DNA of 64,000 nucleotides from Luscinia megarhynchos (GCA_034336665.1 CM067566.1:27558330-27622329); one strand, 5' to 3'; shown: positions 26,633 to 41,959, numbered from the stretch's first letter. Program-made: numbers and translations. The notes: generated by a model not told the origin, from the sequence alone.

Positions 26633-26984
26633 GAGTTCAGTACACCAAGAGGAATATGGAGTCCCTGGTACTGTAGGAGTGATTCTAGCTAGAATAATAT
26701 TTAAACATATAACATGTCAGCATAGATGGCTGTAAATGCTGTAGTAACTATGACTCATGCAGACAGTCTTCAGAGAGCTTTAATCCAGCAAGCTCAGGCA
26801 TGAGCAGCTTAGGAGCTGTGTAATATTGCAGCACCCAAAGAGAGCTGTACCATTTCTGAAGATAAGTCTTGTTCAGAAGGAGGCCAAATGTATTTTCCTG
26901 CTTTGCTTGGTGGACACCACATAAGGAGAAGAGAAAATGCAGAAGAGAGAAAAATCTAGATGGAAGATTGAAACAAGGTTTTGT

Positions 26985-27043
26985 CAGACTAAAAAAAGGG
27001 AGGAGAGAGGGAAAAAGAGAGAGAGAGGAAAAAAAGTAAAAAC
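26985..27043 (+). repeat. Purine-rich (GA/GAAA) tract
   Basis: Nearly all A and G, including a GAGAGAGAGAGG core near 27017-27028. Low-complexity sequence; on the DLC1 sense strand it is a pyrimidine tract. Confidence 0.8.
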
Positions 27044-30000
27044 AGAGAACCAGGAGGCTCAGTTATCTTTTGAAACACGAATAATTTCTTAATGTTCCTA
27101 AATAACCTACCAAGATGGGCTATCATTTTTACAGGGGGATGCAACAAGGAGTTGGAGGATTACATAAAGAGAGGAGCTGAGAGTATGACTCAAATACTGT
27201 ATTCTTAAATACAGAAAATAATGGATATACAAATTGCATGAAAGCTCAGAGATTAATATCCAGTTGGAGAAATGGGTTCCAGTGGATGGTTGGATTAAGG
27301 ACCAATGTTCTCCCATAAGCCACATCTCTTCAGAAAATTGTGTTGAAAAATTATACCCTTAATATTTTTGTTGACAACCAAAGCCTTCTGCCCAAATGAT
27401 GTTGATTAAAGCTAACTGCTACTGTTACTGCTATGACCTATTGGACAATTCATATTCATTTCTGCATCTGTCCAGACTAACTAGTTACATTTAAAGTATA
27501 TTTTGTAAAAGTAGAATTTAGAAAAAGTTTGAAATTACTTCATGATTGCTATTACTGGTGGGAAAGGGATGTTATTTGGTATTTAAATCCATGTAATTGA
27601 GACAAAACCTTTAAAAATTTCCTCTCAGATTTTTAAGCCATATAATAAACTAGTAAATAAATTGAACATAAAACTCAACCACCTGTCTTTATTTAATATG
27701 TATTAGCAGCTGGCTTGGGCTTTTGTCATGACTGTGGGAATGAGTTAACATGTTTAAGTCAAGTATTTCTGCAGCTGACTTGCAGTTCAAGTTGTCTTCC
27801 ACTTAGCTCAGCCACATCAACAAAGCTAATGCTAGGAAACAGCACTAGAAAATGCATTCCTCTCAAGTTGCTGGAGCAGGGAGTCCTCAGGTCAAGGGTT
27901 CTGTGAGAAATGTGGGCCAACTTAATGGTGCTTCCAAGTGAATCGTTCCACAAGCCACCTGTGTGTTCATCACTGAACAGAAAATGAAGTTTTCCTGTGA
28001 GAAAGAAAGCCTCAAATACAGTAATTTCCTTGGTTCACAAAGAACTGTATCATCATGGCTCAATAGGAGTTAAAACAGAAAGAAAAGAATGTTAAATAAA
28101 ATAAACTGGGGTTGTTTAGAAATTTCAAGATTTCCTCCACACCTTTGAATTTCTACCATCTACTTAGGTATCGAATCTTCTATCTTCTAAATTGTTTCTT
28201 AATCAGTCATTTTAGTATTTGTTGTTCTGGCTGGGACACAAGATGACTTTTGCATCTAGGAATAGCATAGAGATGTCAGGCATTGTGCATTGTCATCAGC
28301 TCTTCAGGCTAGCTAGGAGATTGATGTAATGAGTGAGGGTTGTGGGAAATTATGGATTATTAGAAACATGAAAATGCACTCTTAAAATGGGGTGAACTGG
28401 ATGGAATGCAGAAAAATTGACTATGCTGCTAAGAGGCTTATGGAAATGTCAATGGGGCTATGGAAAAGAACTGAAATAACTAGAAATACTCAATGTGTCA
28501 TTAATTTGTGGCACGGTTATTGCCTATGAAGATGCATTGAGTGTGGTGCCAAATTTCTGTTTTATTTGACTGTCAATAGATTTTTCTTGTTTTAAAGAGA
28601 AAAGATATTTTCCTTCTTTTCTCAGCCTACATTTTCTTTTTTAGTTCTGGCACTTTTAGGTTTTGCTAGTGATTGAACACACCAAATTGGAGATGACCTT
28701 TTGCTGGAAAAATGCTCACAACAAAGAATCAGTAAGCTGTAGATATTTCTTGTATAAAGAAGCAGTCCTACAGTCCTTGCTAAGTTGTGCCCCACTGCTG
28801 GAGCTCTTACTCCTTTGCCCAATGCCTGCATACTCCCTCCAGTTTATTCTTTACCAAGGTAACTGCCCTTTTCAGTCCTGGGGGTTTCATTCTTCCTGTC
28901 CTTACTTGACTTTGGCAGCCAGTCTAGACTGAGTATCTTGAACAGCAACACTGGGATCAAGGAGAGTTTTGTATGGTTGAGTTTTGTATGCTGGGTTGGG
29001 TGCTGGCTCTTTCTCCCAGTACATGAACCCAAATGTTCAACATCAATAGCTCGTGGATCAGTCCATATATCAGCAAGAGAAGCAGATGCACAGTGTATCT
29101 AGCATTCAGATTTTAAGCAGTACATGATTCTAGTACAAAATTCTGCAGTTTTCACTAATTTTGTACACTTCTCCTTTTTTAATGCATAATTGTAATGAAG
29201 AAGTTCCTGCAGAAACTAACTTGATGCAGGGCTCATTGCTGAATGACTGGTCTATTAATTAGACATCTTTAGATAAAAGGCTCTTCTGTGCTCAATGGAT
29301 TAAACTGAGCCCTTGAGATATTTGAAGTTTGTTTTGTGACTATCAGATAAACACAACAGAACATGCCAGCCTGCAGAGGTTCATGACTAAACTGTTTGCA
29401 AGGTTAAAAAGAAAGGGAGAGGAAAAGCCTTGTTAATCTTCTCTGTTCCTAATTTTTTTAAAAAAAGTAAATATTTTTGTAAAAACATTTCAAAGGCTTC
29501 CACTTTCAGCTATGTGGCAGGTCAAGATCAGGGAAAACCCGAGCACCTCCTAAGGTTAAACACACTATTTGTCTCTGTCTTTCAAACTACATCAGAGTAT
29601 ATTTTGCAGATAAGTTTAGATAGGTTAGAGCTCAAACTCCTTTCCTTTGACTTTTTACCCAGAAATATATAGCCAGAAATGGAGTAAGTTCAGAGCAATA
29701 TTTTTCTCTCATTACAGACACCCTACTCAGTTCCTAGAACTAATAAAAAATGTATCAAATGAAAAGTATAATGATTTGAAGCTCCTATTACATTAGAGAT
29801 AGAATACTTTATGAGTAACATAAAATTTCAGGCAAATGGCATTTTAGACGATTGGAAAGCTTTTAAAGGGCTATTAGATATGCTTTGTTTACCACTTTCA
29901 GTCATTCAGATTATTAAATTATTTATTAGTCTCACAGAAGACTGGAATGGTTTCTGGTAGATAATTTGCCCACTGTACTTTTTTTCTGAGGTAGGGAAAT

Positions 30001-30894
30001 TACTATGATGATTTACATAAATTAATTAATTTGCATTATATTGTAGAAATTAAACTTTGATTTTGAACATGAATTTGGGTTGGATGGGGGCAAATGCACT
30101 TCTAAAAACACCAAAGAAACTGTTTTCACTTCACTGTGTCTTGTGCTTGGATGGTCCCCCTCATGTGGGTGGGGTGGCAATGGAATTAAATTTCATTTTC
30201 ATTGATTGCATTACAGTTATCTATTGTGCAAGAAAATCCCCTAACTCTACATAGCAAAAATTGTATTTACAACTGTTACGGAGAAATGTCTCCAGCCAAC
30301 ACAAGACAAATACCCTGCAGTTCCTTTCTCAGGGATAATATATTAATATATTCAGAATAAATTTATATTTTACTTATATTTATTTATATTTTAAAATTTT
30401 AGCTTAGGAATAGACTGTGTAAACATTTATATCTATCTTGAATAGTAGGCACAGATCTTAGCTGCTGTAAAGTGGCAAAATGCCAGCATCACAAAAGAAA
30501 ACACATTTATTTATAATGACTGAACTTTCTGAGCCAGGAAATCTCTTTGATTTCCTTCAGGGCCAAGAGAGTCTTAAGTCCAGGTGAGGGTAGGCAGACA
30601 GGCAGATAGAAAAATATTCCTTATAGCAGTAATGAGAGGTTTGCTGAGGGTGAGAGGACCCCAGCAAGGGATTCTTCTGCATAGAGCCACAGGGCTGATG
30701 CCCAGATGCCTCCTTTTTGCTGTGGGCCCCCAGGAGCCATCCAGCCAGGGACACTGCCTGTGTGGTTACCCCTAAAACCACATCAAAGTGGGGTCTGCAC
30801 CACAAAACAGAAAACAGCAAAAGCTCCAGAGGCCGTGTTTCCCTGTGGTGGGAAGGGTGGGGTTATTTCATCCAGCCTCCCAGCTAGAGGAGGC

Positions 30895-30895
<1 letters not shown>

Positions 30896-30940
<45 letters not shown>
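30896..30940 (+). repeat. (CAG)15 trinucleotide repeat
   Basis: Fifteen uninterrupted CAG units. It lies in the DLC1 intron, where the sense (minus) transcript would contain CUG x15. On the plus strand one frame reads poly-Gln and another poly-Ala, but I see no promoter, splice sites or conserved flank suggesting that either is translated. Confidence 0.97.
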
Positions 30941-30942
<2 letters not shown>

Positions 30943-32058
30943 CTCCCTTCCTTTCACAAGGCACATCCCGTTCATGGAGCTCAGGAGATGATCTGGCCAC
31001 GTAACCTTGGAATGTGGGCAGCAGATGCTGGGGAGCCCAGTGCCCTACAGATGGCTCACACATGGATTTCTCTTGCACGCCCCAGTGCTGTGCTGTGGCT
31101 GTCCCACCACTGCATTGTCTCAGCAAATTAGACGGGTGGGGGCTTAAAGGAAGAAACAAAGAAGGAAATCTGGCACTCTACAGGTGCAAACCCTCCAGCA
31201 AGGGTAAGATTTTAGGGGATTACTACGGAAATTGTGTCAGTTAATTCAGACAGAATATACATTGTCACTGAGAGCATTTTCTGCAAGGCTTGTTGACTGG
31301 CCCTGCAATCAATCCAAGGTTTGAGAAAGCAGTTCCTTCCCTTGAACATTTATCCTGTGAAATGTTCCCACTGACAGTATCTTAGCCTGGAGTTTTCTTG
31401 TGAAGAAAACATTTGCTTTTATTAGCTTCTGACTAAGACAGCCATGCCTTACTCCTAATCTTTGTGTAAATCTTCATTTTTATTCCTTTTGGCTTTCTAC
31501 TCAGAGATGGAAATGACAGAAATGTTTGGAAGAGCAGTTGGTCCCCACTGTAGGAGGAAGCAATGTCCATGGCCTGGTTTTAGGAAAGCTGACCTTAAGA
31601 ATATCTCTTGTCTGAAGATTTTGGTAAAATGTTGTATTCAGTTACCTACAGATACCCTACGTGGTTTGGAACTCATAGCATGTAGTGAGTTTTATCCTGC
31701 CACAGTGTGGTCAGGAAAGATGCCTGTTCCTTTCATCCAAAAGTTTAAAATTAAAAGCTATTTGTCACCAACATGACAGCTGTGTTTCTTTCTGAATGGA
31801 AAATAAAAGTTGAGTCTGCATTTTTTTCAGGTTTCATATAAATCTATATGAACCCCTGGGAGGGAAAATAATCCTCTGTGTGTGTCAGCATTCCACAGCA
31901 GGGTTTTAACAAAGATCACATGTTACACGTTCAAAAAGCAAAGCACAGAAACACTGCAGCTGAAAACAAAACCCCTGCATATCTAAATAACCCAGCCTCA
32001 AAACCATTAATCTGAGCAGCTGCCCTGTGCATGATAGGCAATAAAGGACTAATCACTC

Positions 32059-32114
32059 AAACAAAGCACAAAAAACCCCAAACAAACCCCAACCAAAAAA
32101 CAAACCAAACCACA
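32059..32114 (+). repeat. A/C-rich low-complexity tract
   Basis: AAACCCC, CAAACC and ACAAAC words with virtually no T or G. Same style as the tract at 15278-15385. Confidence 0.85.
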
Positions 32115-35100
32115 CTTCTACAAAATTATGCTTAACAACTCCAAATTTCATCAATTTTTTTTGCACAAAATATTCTTTCATTACATTAATCAGATTCTTC
32201 CATAACTTTTCCTATTTTGCTTTCTTAAGGTCTGACTGTAGAAAGATTTTCATACAGTGCTCTCTTAATGTTAAACAGAATTAATTGTTAAGGCAAATGG
32301 GAAATAAAAAGCAAAATTAACTATTGTAATTGAGCTATGGAGAGTTTTAGCCTAGTCATTATTTGATTCAGATTCATACTTTCCAGAGCACGTAGTTGTG
32401 TGATATGCTCTCATATTACATGAATAAGAAATTATATTGTTGATTCAAGAAAAAAAACCAACCTTTTTCAAAGATGGGAATATGTGTTATTGTGATGCAT
32501 GGACAGAAGCATAATTAAACCATGGTTATTAGATTTTTATATCAGTTGGGAAATTTATTGAGCTTTGGTATTTGAATGTCTGCATTTGTTGACAGGAGAG
32601 AAAAAACAGAGGCTGTACAAGTTTGTTCAAAATGCCCTCCAAATAGTCTTTTACCCTGTTTTGATGTGCTTTGGCAGTAATTTAATCTAGTGATTCATAC
32701 TCTTCAGCCAAGTAGTGCCTTTCTAGCAGTAGGCTTGATGTTGCAATGTGCATACTGAAGTGTTAGGATGGGAAATGACAGCACAGATATTAAGAAAGAC
32801 AAAATTGACTGTTATGATCTAAATATAATTAATTCCATATTCCAGTTTTTGATTACCACACATTTACTTGTAAAACACAGTAAGTTGAAAAATGGTGAAA
32901 ATACTTATTCTCTGCCCTCTTCAGGATAAGAAATACAAATTTGTTGATACACTGAATGGTCTGGCAAAACAAGTGACCCACATACTAGGACCTGGCACGT
33001 TTATCCCTTGCAGCAGCAAATTGCAAGTTAGTCAAAAGCTCTTGGCTTCAATTTCATGGCTTTTAGGAGACAGTTTATAGTTGGTGAGTTTGCTGGTGCA
33101 ATGCTGTATGAAGGTATCAGAGTAAAAAGCCTAATTTAAAAAAAAAGGCAATTATGTAAGGAGATGGTTAAATTCCGAAAGCTTTACTCATCGCTTAGCC
33201 TCAATTAATTAAGAGCAAGTTCTGACTGAATAAAATCTGTGTAAGGACTTTTTGGATTTAAGTTCTGAGTTCTTTCCCACAAATTTCTCTGAATATTTTA
33301 TTCATGTTTGGACACTTAGTGAACATCTGTGTTTGGAGGTTTGTTTTGATTTGGTGAAAAGAAGATTTTTTAAAGTGGGCTTAAACATAAGTAATTTGGG
33401 GATAAATATCTTCCTGCTCAGTTAAAATACTCTTCTATTGCTTCTGTACGTGACTTGGCCCAGGGCAGCTTATTATTCTCCCTGCATCACAGAAGTGTGT
33501 AGCACATATTTTATGGTTGCTTAGAACTGAGAAAAAAAGGCAGAGGGTGGGGAAGGAAAGACAAAACCATCTTCTGGTGACTTGGCCCTTGAGGGTTCGT
33601 CCAGAGGATGAAGACAATTTGGAAGGCTTTTGAAGGGATCCACACACTTATGTTCATATGGTTAAACCCTGTGGTGGTTAATCATTCAGCAGAATTAGAG
33701 CTACACTTAAGCCATGAATAAAAGTATGCCATTCAAAGGAACTGGGGCTTTGTTGGGAGCTAAATTTGGGATGAGACTTTTATTAAACAGATTTTGAAAA
33801 GGGTGAGTTGATGATAAAGTTTAGCACAGAACTGGATACTACATTTGCCTGTTTTCAAGCTGCAAATTGAACCTGGAGTTTGTTCCTTGCCACTTGCCTG
33901 ATACCCATTTTCAAAGGAAAAATTGTCAACCTCAAAATAAAATAGGAAGGTCAAGTCAGTCCCACATGGAATTTTATTGGTTACTGAATAGTATTGTTAT
34001 TAACATGCCAGGTATTACATCCATACTACAGCACAATGTTCTGGGCATTGGAGGCCAGAGGAAGTACATGCTCCTTACACATGGTCTCCCAAACATTCAA
34101 ATTAAATACAATGTCTGCAGCTGCTGAAGATTCCCTGTTAAGCCAAGACATAAGTCTAGGCCCTCTGATGCTACTGATTTAAAAAAAAGAATATCTAGCT
34201 GTGTTTCAGTCCTCCACATCTCAGGAGAGATATTTGATCAATTTTTTGCAGAGGTGCATAGCAGGAGCTGAGCCCAGCAGTGCTCACCTACACTACTCTG
34301 CATTAAAAAGAATGAGACTTGCCTGTGTGTCAGTTTTCTCTCTGTCTCTGTCACCTGATGGGACTGGGACCCACAGCTTTCAGAGCACACCAGTGAGCTT
34401 GGCTTTTCCCACTGGGGACTGCATAGCTCATGTGAGGGTGAAAGTTGCACAAAACACATGAGAGCTTGCTGCCTCTGAAAACTTGACACCCATCTGTCCT
34501 TGGAAGGTTAGGAGTTCAGTGAAGCACAGTTGGGAAGTGGAGCAGAGGTGTGAGCTGTGCTGTCCCGAGCTGCTATAACCACACAGGAAGCTATACATGT
34601 CTCCTAATTATCTTAGATAAATACCATAACTGCTGGGCTACTGATTAAAAGCACTTGGGATTAATGTCACCACTGCCTTCTTTTCTATTTTGTTCTTGTG
34701 ATTAATGCCTCATATGAAACTTTTACAAGCATGGTTAGAAATGTCTATGGTAGAAACAAACAATTTTCTGATTCAAAGGGAAGGAAGTCTCTCTGTTTTA
34801 GCATAAACCAGACATTTCTCCCCAAACTGTTATTTTTTTATTCAAAATCCATCCTCCTGCTGCTTTGCTTTGATGGTTAAAAACCATTTGAGACTGCAAG
34901 ATTGTGGGAAACCCTGAAAAGCATGGTGGGGGATGATTTTAGGCAAGGCATGGGAAGAGTGGTGTGGGGAGAAAAGCTTCACAATGGCCTATGCCACTGT
35001 TAGAAAGAGTTAGCATTTATTTGGGGGTAGAACAAAATACTTCAACGGATACAGGATGAATTCCCCCTTGGTGTCATTCCCCTACTTGGAAGAAATTAAG

Positions 35101-38100
35101 TTGAGAAATTTGGACTGCAATATCTTTTCTACCCCTCTGAGTCAGAGCTTCATTTCTAGCCAGAGCATGCAGCTGACATTCTCATCTGAAATCAATTTAT
35201 ACTCCTGAATGTTAGCTAGCAATCAGAGAACAAAACCAAATGCTGACATTTTATTTTAGCTTGTCTTTTCAGGTGCTCAGACCTCAGTGTAGCTGCATTT
35301 ATTAAAACAGAATATTTGTTTAATTAAACTTCTCCTATCAAAGGAAAAGAAAAAGGAGCATAAACATTCATTATTGACTTCTCTTGGAAATACATTGAAA
35401 TAAATTGGTAAAAGCAGAAGTTAGTTTTCTAATAAAAAATCTTGGTTCTGTTTCTATACAGCTAAAAGATTCTTAAAGAATAAAGGGACACTGAAAGCTA
35501 AATGCACCAATTCCCCTTTTCTTGAAATATACAGTGCAGCTCTGTGGCTTGGTAGCATCTTTTAGCCAAAAATATCTTGATACAGTAGCTATCCATAGGG
35601 CAACAGGGTTGTGAATACATACTTGACAGGCAAACAAAACCAGAGATTGTCATTGATGAGTCTTTTATACTTCAGCTTCTGCAATGAATCCTGTTTCTTA
35701 GTTTCATTATTTGCTTCACTGAGCTTTAAAGGATATATTCACTTTGAGTCATCCTCGTTATAGTAACTTTCTTATTTCATGCCTGACTATTACTTCCTAG
35801 CCACGAACCAAAGAGTGGCTAGGAAGGAATTTCTTCACAGAGAACAGAAGGCATGAGGAAAAATTCTATCCTAACTTCAAAGTATTCAACCAGGGTTTTG
35901 AAGGCTACAAACCTGGCCAGATTTTTTTTTCCCTACCAAACTTGCATTTTGACTACATTTGCCTAAGATCTCTTCAGAGCAGGGAAACAAAGCAGCCATT
36001 CATGCCCAGAAAGCCTTTTGTCCAGGTCCCAGGAAAAGACAGACAACCCATACAGACAAATGATGGAGGCACAATTTGAGCTTGCATGACAGCAGTAAAA
36101 CAGCCAAAGTTTAGCAGAAAAACAGAAGCCTGCAGAAGGAAAATGGTTTGCAGCAGTCTTAACAGTAATGTGTGGAAGTCCCTTGCTACTCCCTTTGTGA
36201 TAGGTGAGATGATTTCTCCTGGTGCTTCTGTGCCCACCTAACACATCCAAGGAGCCAGCAGCTGCACAGAAATTGCATTTGGCCACAAAAATTCAAATCA
36301 GTGTTTCCAGGAGTGGGAACACGAACACAAACACAAGCACACAATATTGTCCCTGGGCCTTTTTTTATTCTCTGGTGTGGAATATGGGTTACAGCTTTCT
36401 CCTGATAGGACTTACTAGCACTTCCAGTGACCCAATCATTTATTAGCTGAATCTGTCCCAGGGAAAATGCCTGTAAGCACATTCAGCTGCAGGAGATGGG
36501 GAGAATAAATTGTTTCAGAGGGAGCCTCTGTGGTCTTAGTGGAGGGGCTGATAAACAAACCCTGTTCCATTCAGCAGCCTGGTGTACAGACATACTTTGT
36601 GCACGCCTCGGGCTATGGGATGCATTGTTAATAATCACTTCAAAGTACTCCATCGGCATTTAAAGTTGCTCTCTGTTTGCAACAGTTTCTTTGGTCTTTT
36701 GGACACTTTTGAAGTTCTGGCCAGTGGTATGCCAGGGCTGCCAGCAATACAAACTGCACTATTGTTGCGTGGTGCTGCCGCCCTGTCTCAAATACCCCAA
36801 GCCTCCTGCCTTGGCATATCAAGTGTGTTCATGTGTGCATGTTTATTGAAATTGAAGAGCCCTGTACTTCAGTGCACACTGGAGGAACTTTGGCAATATT
36901 TTCTCTAATGCAAGGACAACATGCTTGTGTAGCACAGAAATAATTAAGGACCACTTTTGAGGGTGGGGATTTATTGCAATGATGAACATCTCCTTTTCTA
37001 TCTACTTATATTACCCTTTTTACCTGACAAAGTATCTTAAAAATGACTTATGAATAATGTCAAAAGAAAAGGAATTATTTGGGTTTTTGTTTGATTTCGA
37101 GCCTTATAAAAAGAAGTCATACAAAATACCCCCAGCCCTAGGCTCATAGGGCAGGAGTTCATGGCAGGTCACATACATTGCATTACATCATAAAATCCAT
37201 TTCAAAGATATTTGCAACAGGACTACCAACATCTACTTTAAATACTGTAGCTGCAAGGCAGGGTAGCTGTGGATCATCTTGTAGCACAGATTTTATCCTG
37301 TGTAATGGTTGTTTTGAGTAATGCATATATATGGATAACACGAAGAATGAAGAGGATGACATGGGGTACAGAGATCCTGACTCCTAGTAACAAATGCTCA
37401 CTGATCTTTAGCTAGTGGTGTGGCCAGGGATGGGAAGGATTACTTAGTTTGCACTTCTGACAAATGTTGTAACATTTTCATCAGTGGTTCTCATGTCCTG
37501 GACTTTTTTTTACATCTGTAAAGGTGGTTGTAGTTTCAAAGTAATTTAAAGCTGATGTAAATGAAAGCTAGAATTAAAATGTTGCTTCCTTCCTTGGCTT
37601 TCCATCCCCACCTGTGCACTCCAATTCTTGCCTTTGTTCTACCACAAAAGCTAACAAAACCAAACAATGGCATGGATCAGTAATTGCTATGGCTAAAAAC
37701 TAACCTGACAGCAAACAAAAAACCAAAGAAAACAAATCAACCCCACATCTAATAACCCTCTACTTGTTTTGAGCTAACTCGGTTTCCTACTTCATCTCAG
37801 CAGCTGACAACACTAACATTTACAGCAGTGCAGTGTGTGATCAACCTTTGATTGATTGTACCACTGAATTTGCCAGTGCATCACAAGCAGATCATCAGGG
37901 CTGGGATGTGTGAGAAGGCAGCTGCTGACTGGCATGCAAGTGACTGCAAGGAAGGTGTGTCAGGAGTGTCAGCAAGACCAGAGGGAAACTGAGTGATGAA
38001 ACACAGAAACAAGCAAGGTGATAGCTGATTGTTATGTAAGCCTAACAGAGAGCCTTATATTGGGGTGGAAACATCACAGAGGAAAGTGTAGACAGCGTTC

Positions 38101-41100
38101 TTTGGTTTTTTTTCTGTCCTGCTTGTGCACCACTCCAACAGTAGAAGGTATTTCAAAACAGGTTAAACTTTCAGTAGCCTTACCATGGGGGACAAAGAGA
38201 AGGCTCCTTAAAAAAAGATGTCTGGAAAGCCATTTGTTCTTAGTATAAGAGTTTGTGAAAAAAATTAAAAATTCATATCTTGTAAATGCCATGATGATGC
38301 AGGGAGGATTAGATGTGCTCAAGAGTGCAGTGGGGACCTGCTTCATGCAATTACATCCAAGGAGTGTTCTGTCACTTATTTCAGATTAAATTAACCTCAA
38401 TCTGAGATACAAACCCCAATACAATGACAGCTAAATAGATGACCAGAATGACTAGATCAGGCTCAGCTTCCATTCCAAAAAAATTGCATGAAAATTGCTG
38501 GAAAATCAGAATTTTCTAAACAGTAATTTCAGAAAAATCATCTCTTATATCTGCCATAGGATAGTGCAGTTGTCTGTGAGAAAGAAAGCCAAAACCCAGT
38601 TATTAGTCAGAGATTTTAAATTAGCCCACCTGACTGTGTAGCTAAACCTTCTAGAAAATGCAGACCAAAATCATGCCCAAAATCATGTCCTCAGGCCAAG
38701 GTTCCACTGACTTGTTTAGAGAGAAGTTAAGCACTCTTCTTAAGATGTGGTCTGTAGCCACAGAAAGCTCACTCACACTAGAAACTGGTTACTCTGCAGA
38801 CCTAAGATGAATTGTATCCACAAGGAGCTCTTCTGACCTGTTGTTTGTTTAACAACTGGGACAATTGTGATACAGGTTTAAACTTGGTTCTTATTCTCCT
38901 AATCAAACCTGGAAAATATTATACAGCCTCAGTGCTTGACTCTTAGCTATGATATTAAGAGGACAATGGAATATGCTGTTTGCTTTTGTGCTGTCCTTTA
39001 TCACTGCATCACTCTTGCTGTCCTCTGAATCATGTTCTTGTTTTTATCTTGAATTTCTTTTGTATTTCTCTAATATTCTTATATGTGAGAGAAGAATAAG
39101 CCCAGATTATAAATTCTGCATACCTGCTTTTCAATAAAGGAGTATTCTCCTTCATCTTATTGGTAATATTTTATCCTTATCCTTCTGTACTTAATTTCAG
39201 GATGAATATCTAATATAATTTCTCTTTACCTACCTTTTGCATGCTGTACCCTGTAAGTTCCAGGCTGTATCTAAGCTGTTTTGTTTGTATCATTTACTTT
39301 TGATTTCAGAGATGAGCATCATTAGGATCATAAACAGTTCTGTAAGAACTTCTTGTTCTGTTTCAGCCAAAATTGCATATATATGCAAACTTAGAACATA
39401 ATTTTTCCACTCTCTTAAATTGTAGGTCAGTGGAAATATGATCAGTGATTTCAGTGACTCTTTGAGCCAGATGTTACATGATATGAAAGCTGGGGTGCCA
39501 TTATGTAACTCCTGGTGGAGGGTTTCTCAAGACATTGCAGTTTTTTTTACCACCAAAGACCTTTTTTGCCACTAAAACCACTAAAAACTGCAACCATTTG
39601 AAGACATAAAGTTATAAAATTTTGCTGATATCAAGAACTTGAAGAACTAATGAAACATTTACTTTCAGTAATGCACTAAGCATAATAAAACAAAACATAC
39701 TGAATTGAAGTTTAGTTTATGTGACTCAGAACTCCAGTTCTAGATACCTACATAGACTGATACATTGAGTCTCCATTCTGTTCTTTTAGAGCTATTAGTA
39801 AGCCACCGTATAGAAATTATTTTATTCTTTCCATAAAAATGTAAAGTACTGAAAATTATGTAATAAACTTGATGGTTTCAATATCAAATGATGATATTGA
39901 ATATTTACTAAATCTTTGATTCTCATTATGTAGGCTATGGAAATTGTTTAAGATTTCTAATAATTTCTTGCTGTTGCAGACTACATCTGTTCTTTGTTAT
40001 GTAGTGAAACAGGCAGAAAATGAAAAGATTTCCTATTAAATGTTGAGACTGTCTAGAGAAACCATCCCTGCTAAGTAGATACTCCATGTGGTGTGATCAA
40101 GACACAGTTTTTGATTGTCTCTTTTTTACTTTAGATTTCTATGATCTGATTAGGTACTGCTTTTGGAGAGGCTTCAGTTGGTGAGACCTCTGAATTATTT
40201 GAAACATGAAAACTATTTATGATTGTGAAATCATACCATCAAAAGAGATCAAAGAATAGAATATTATCCAGAAATTAAGTAAACTTAATTCTTACACAAA
40301 TATATTTTTTTATAGAGGAGAGATAAAGAAGCTAGAAGAGTTATTGACTTAGAGGATATGAAGCTAATTATGTGAATCAGTTTTGCTCACTGTGGTTTGG
40401 CTTTTATGTCTTGATATCCTCCTCAGGTTCAGAAAAAAAATCCATGAATGAGTCATTACAATTCTAAGTATATAAAATATATTTTTTCTTGTTAAGGAGT
40501 GTAACATTCTTTGCAAAGTAGAAACAAATGGTGCAGATTTATAAGGGTTGGCAATCTGAAGAGTGTCTGAGAATGCCTTGAGTGCCAGTGCATTTTAGAA
40601 ATACCTTTTGGTGCAGACTGAGGCATGGTCCCCCTGTGTTTTGATGTGGAATGTTGGTAGTATGATGGCATTTGGTCTAGGTTAGCACTGTACTTGGATT
40701 TTTTTGGTTTGCTTTCCGCATTCCCTTGCTTCCTTCCTCAGTGAAGTTATTTCCTTCCAAACTGTTTAAATTGGTATAGAGCAGCCAGAGCACAGTCTGG
40801 GCTGGTTATCAGCAGGCCTCACAACTGGAACGAGTGTCTCTAGATTTCCTTATCCACCTCCCCAGCAGTTACTGTCATCAAAGCAATTGGATGGGACACA
40901 GATGAATAGCTGCTCCTAGAATAGAAACCTGCAGCAAGGTCAATGCTGTTCAAAACAATCTGACCAGCAGCAGGAAATTCCCTCCGAGATTTCTAAATCT
41001 TGTTTACAAAAGATGTCGTTCTGCAGGATGCAGCCTACCCAATGCTGTGCTGGGAATGTCATGTGATGTAGCACATTTTATTGGGTAGTCTCAGAAAGCA

Positions 41101-41959
41101 GATAGGATGAAATCCTGGCAAAATTCCCACTTCCTTCAATGCAACAGAGTTTTAATGAAATGTTTTATTAGAGAAAGAGTGGAAATTTTTAGCATCTAAA
41201 ATCAATGCTGTCAGGCAATATCTGGACTGGCACATTTGTGGAAGTAGAAGATGACATATGGAGATTCCCTTGCTGAGAATGGGTTGCAGCTAAACCACCC
41301 TGATAGATACAAAATAAATCCTGAACTAGACTACTTTGGAATAATATTTCCCAGAGAAGACTGAAGACTGGGAGTCTGTTCTCTTAAGATCCTGAGAAAA
41401 AAGGAAATCTCTAAGGAAAAAGTACTCAAGTTGTGTCCTAAGTACCACTCCTGGAACACAAGCTACTTTCTTGCAATATCCCAATGCTACACCAAAAATC
41501 TTCGTGTTTTCTTTCTTACATGTTTCTACATTGATAACCAGGACAGATTGCTAATCTGTTATGGGGATTAGCCTAAACTGGGTAAAAAACAATTACGTAA
41601 AAAGCCTCATGAAAATAAAGTCTTGCTATTTGTTAGTCTGCTTTAAGGACACCTACCCATTAGCACCATCACTTAGGTATAAATAAGAGTGGTCAGTTCT
41701 GAAATGAAAAACAGATTACAGAAATTTTATGAATTTGAATTAACACTCATGATATGGCTGAAAAGAAATGCTCTTTACTGGATAATTCAGATTGTTAAAT
41801 GTGTGCTTTCATCACATCAATAGTCAGTTTACTGACTTTTAGGTTCTGGCCTAATTCCTCTGACAAATTAAATGCACCGCTCGAGAGCAGTTTGATATGT
41901 GTAGGGCATGCTCAAATTTTTTGTAGGGTAAGCTTTGTGCTTTCAGTGATTTTTACATT

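Larger units (their letters stand above)
26633..41959. other. Intronic DNA, no gene seen
   Basis: AT-rich unique sequence with a purine-rich tract (26985-27043), a CAG tract and an A/C-rich tract. A locally more GC-rich patch at about 30540-31150 contains the CAG run but no recognisable exon. Confidence 0.6.

Noticed and set aside
30706..31131. Plus-strand frames with poly-Ala or poly-Gln
   Set aside because: Created by the CAG tract. Flanks show no family resemblance and lie antisense within a DLC1 intron.
35806..35910. Stretch reading AAGGAATTTCTTCACAGAG that recalls LINE/LTR 3' sequence
   Set aside because: The resemblance covers only about 20 bp and no neighbouring blocks of CR1 or an LTR follow.
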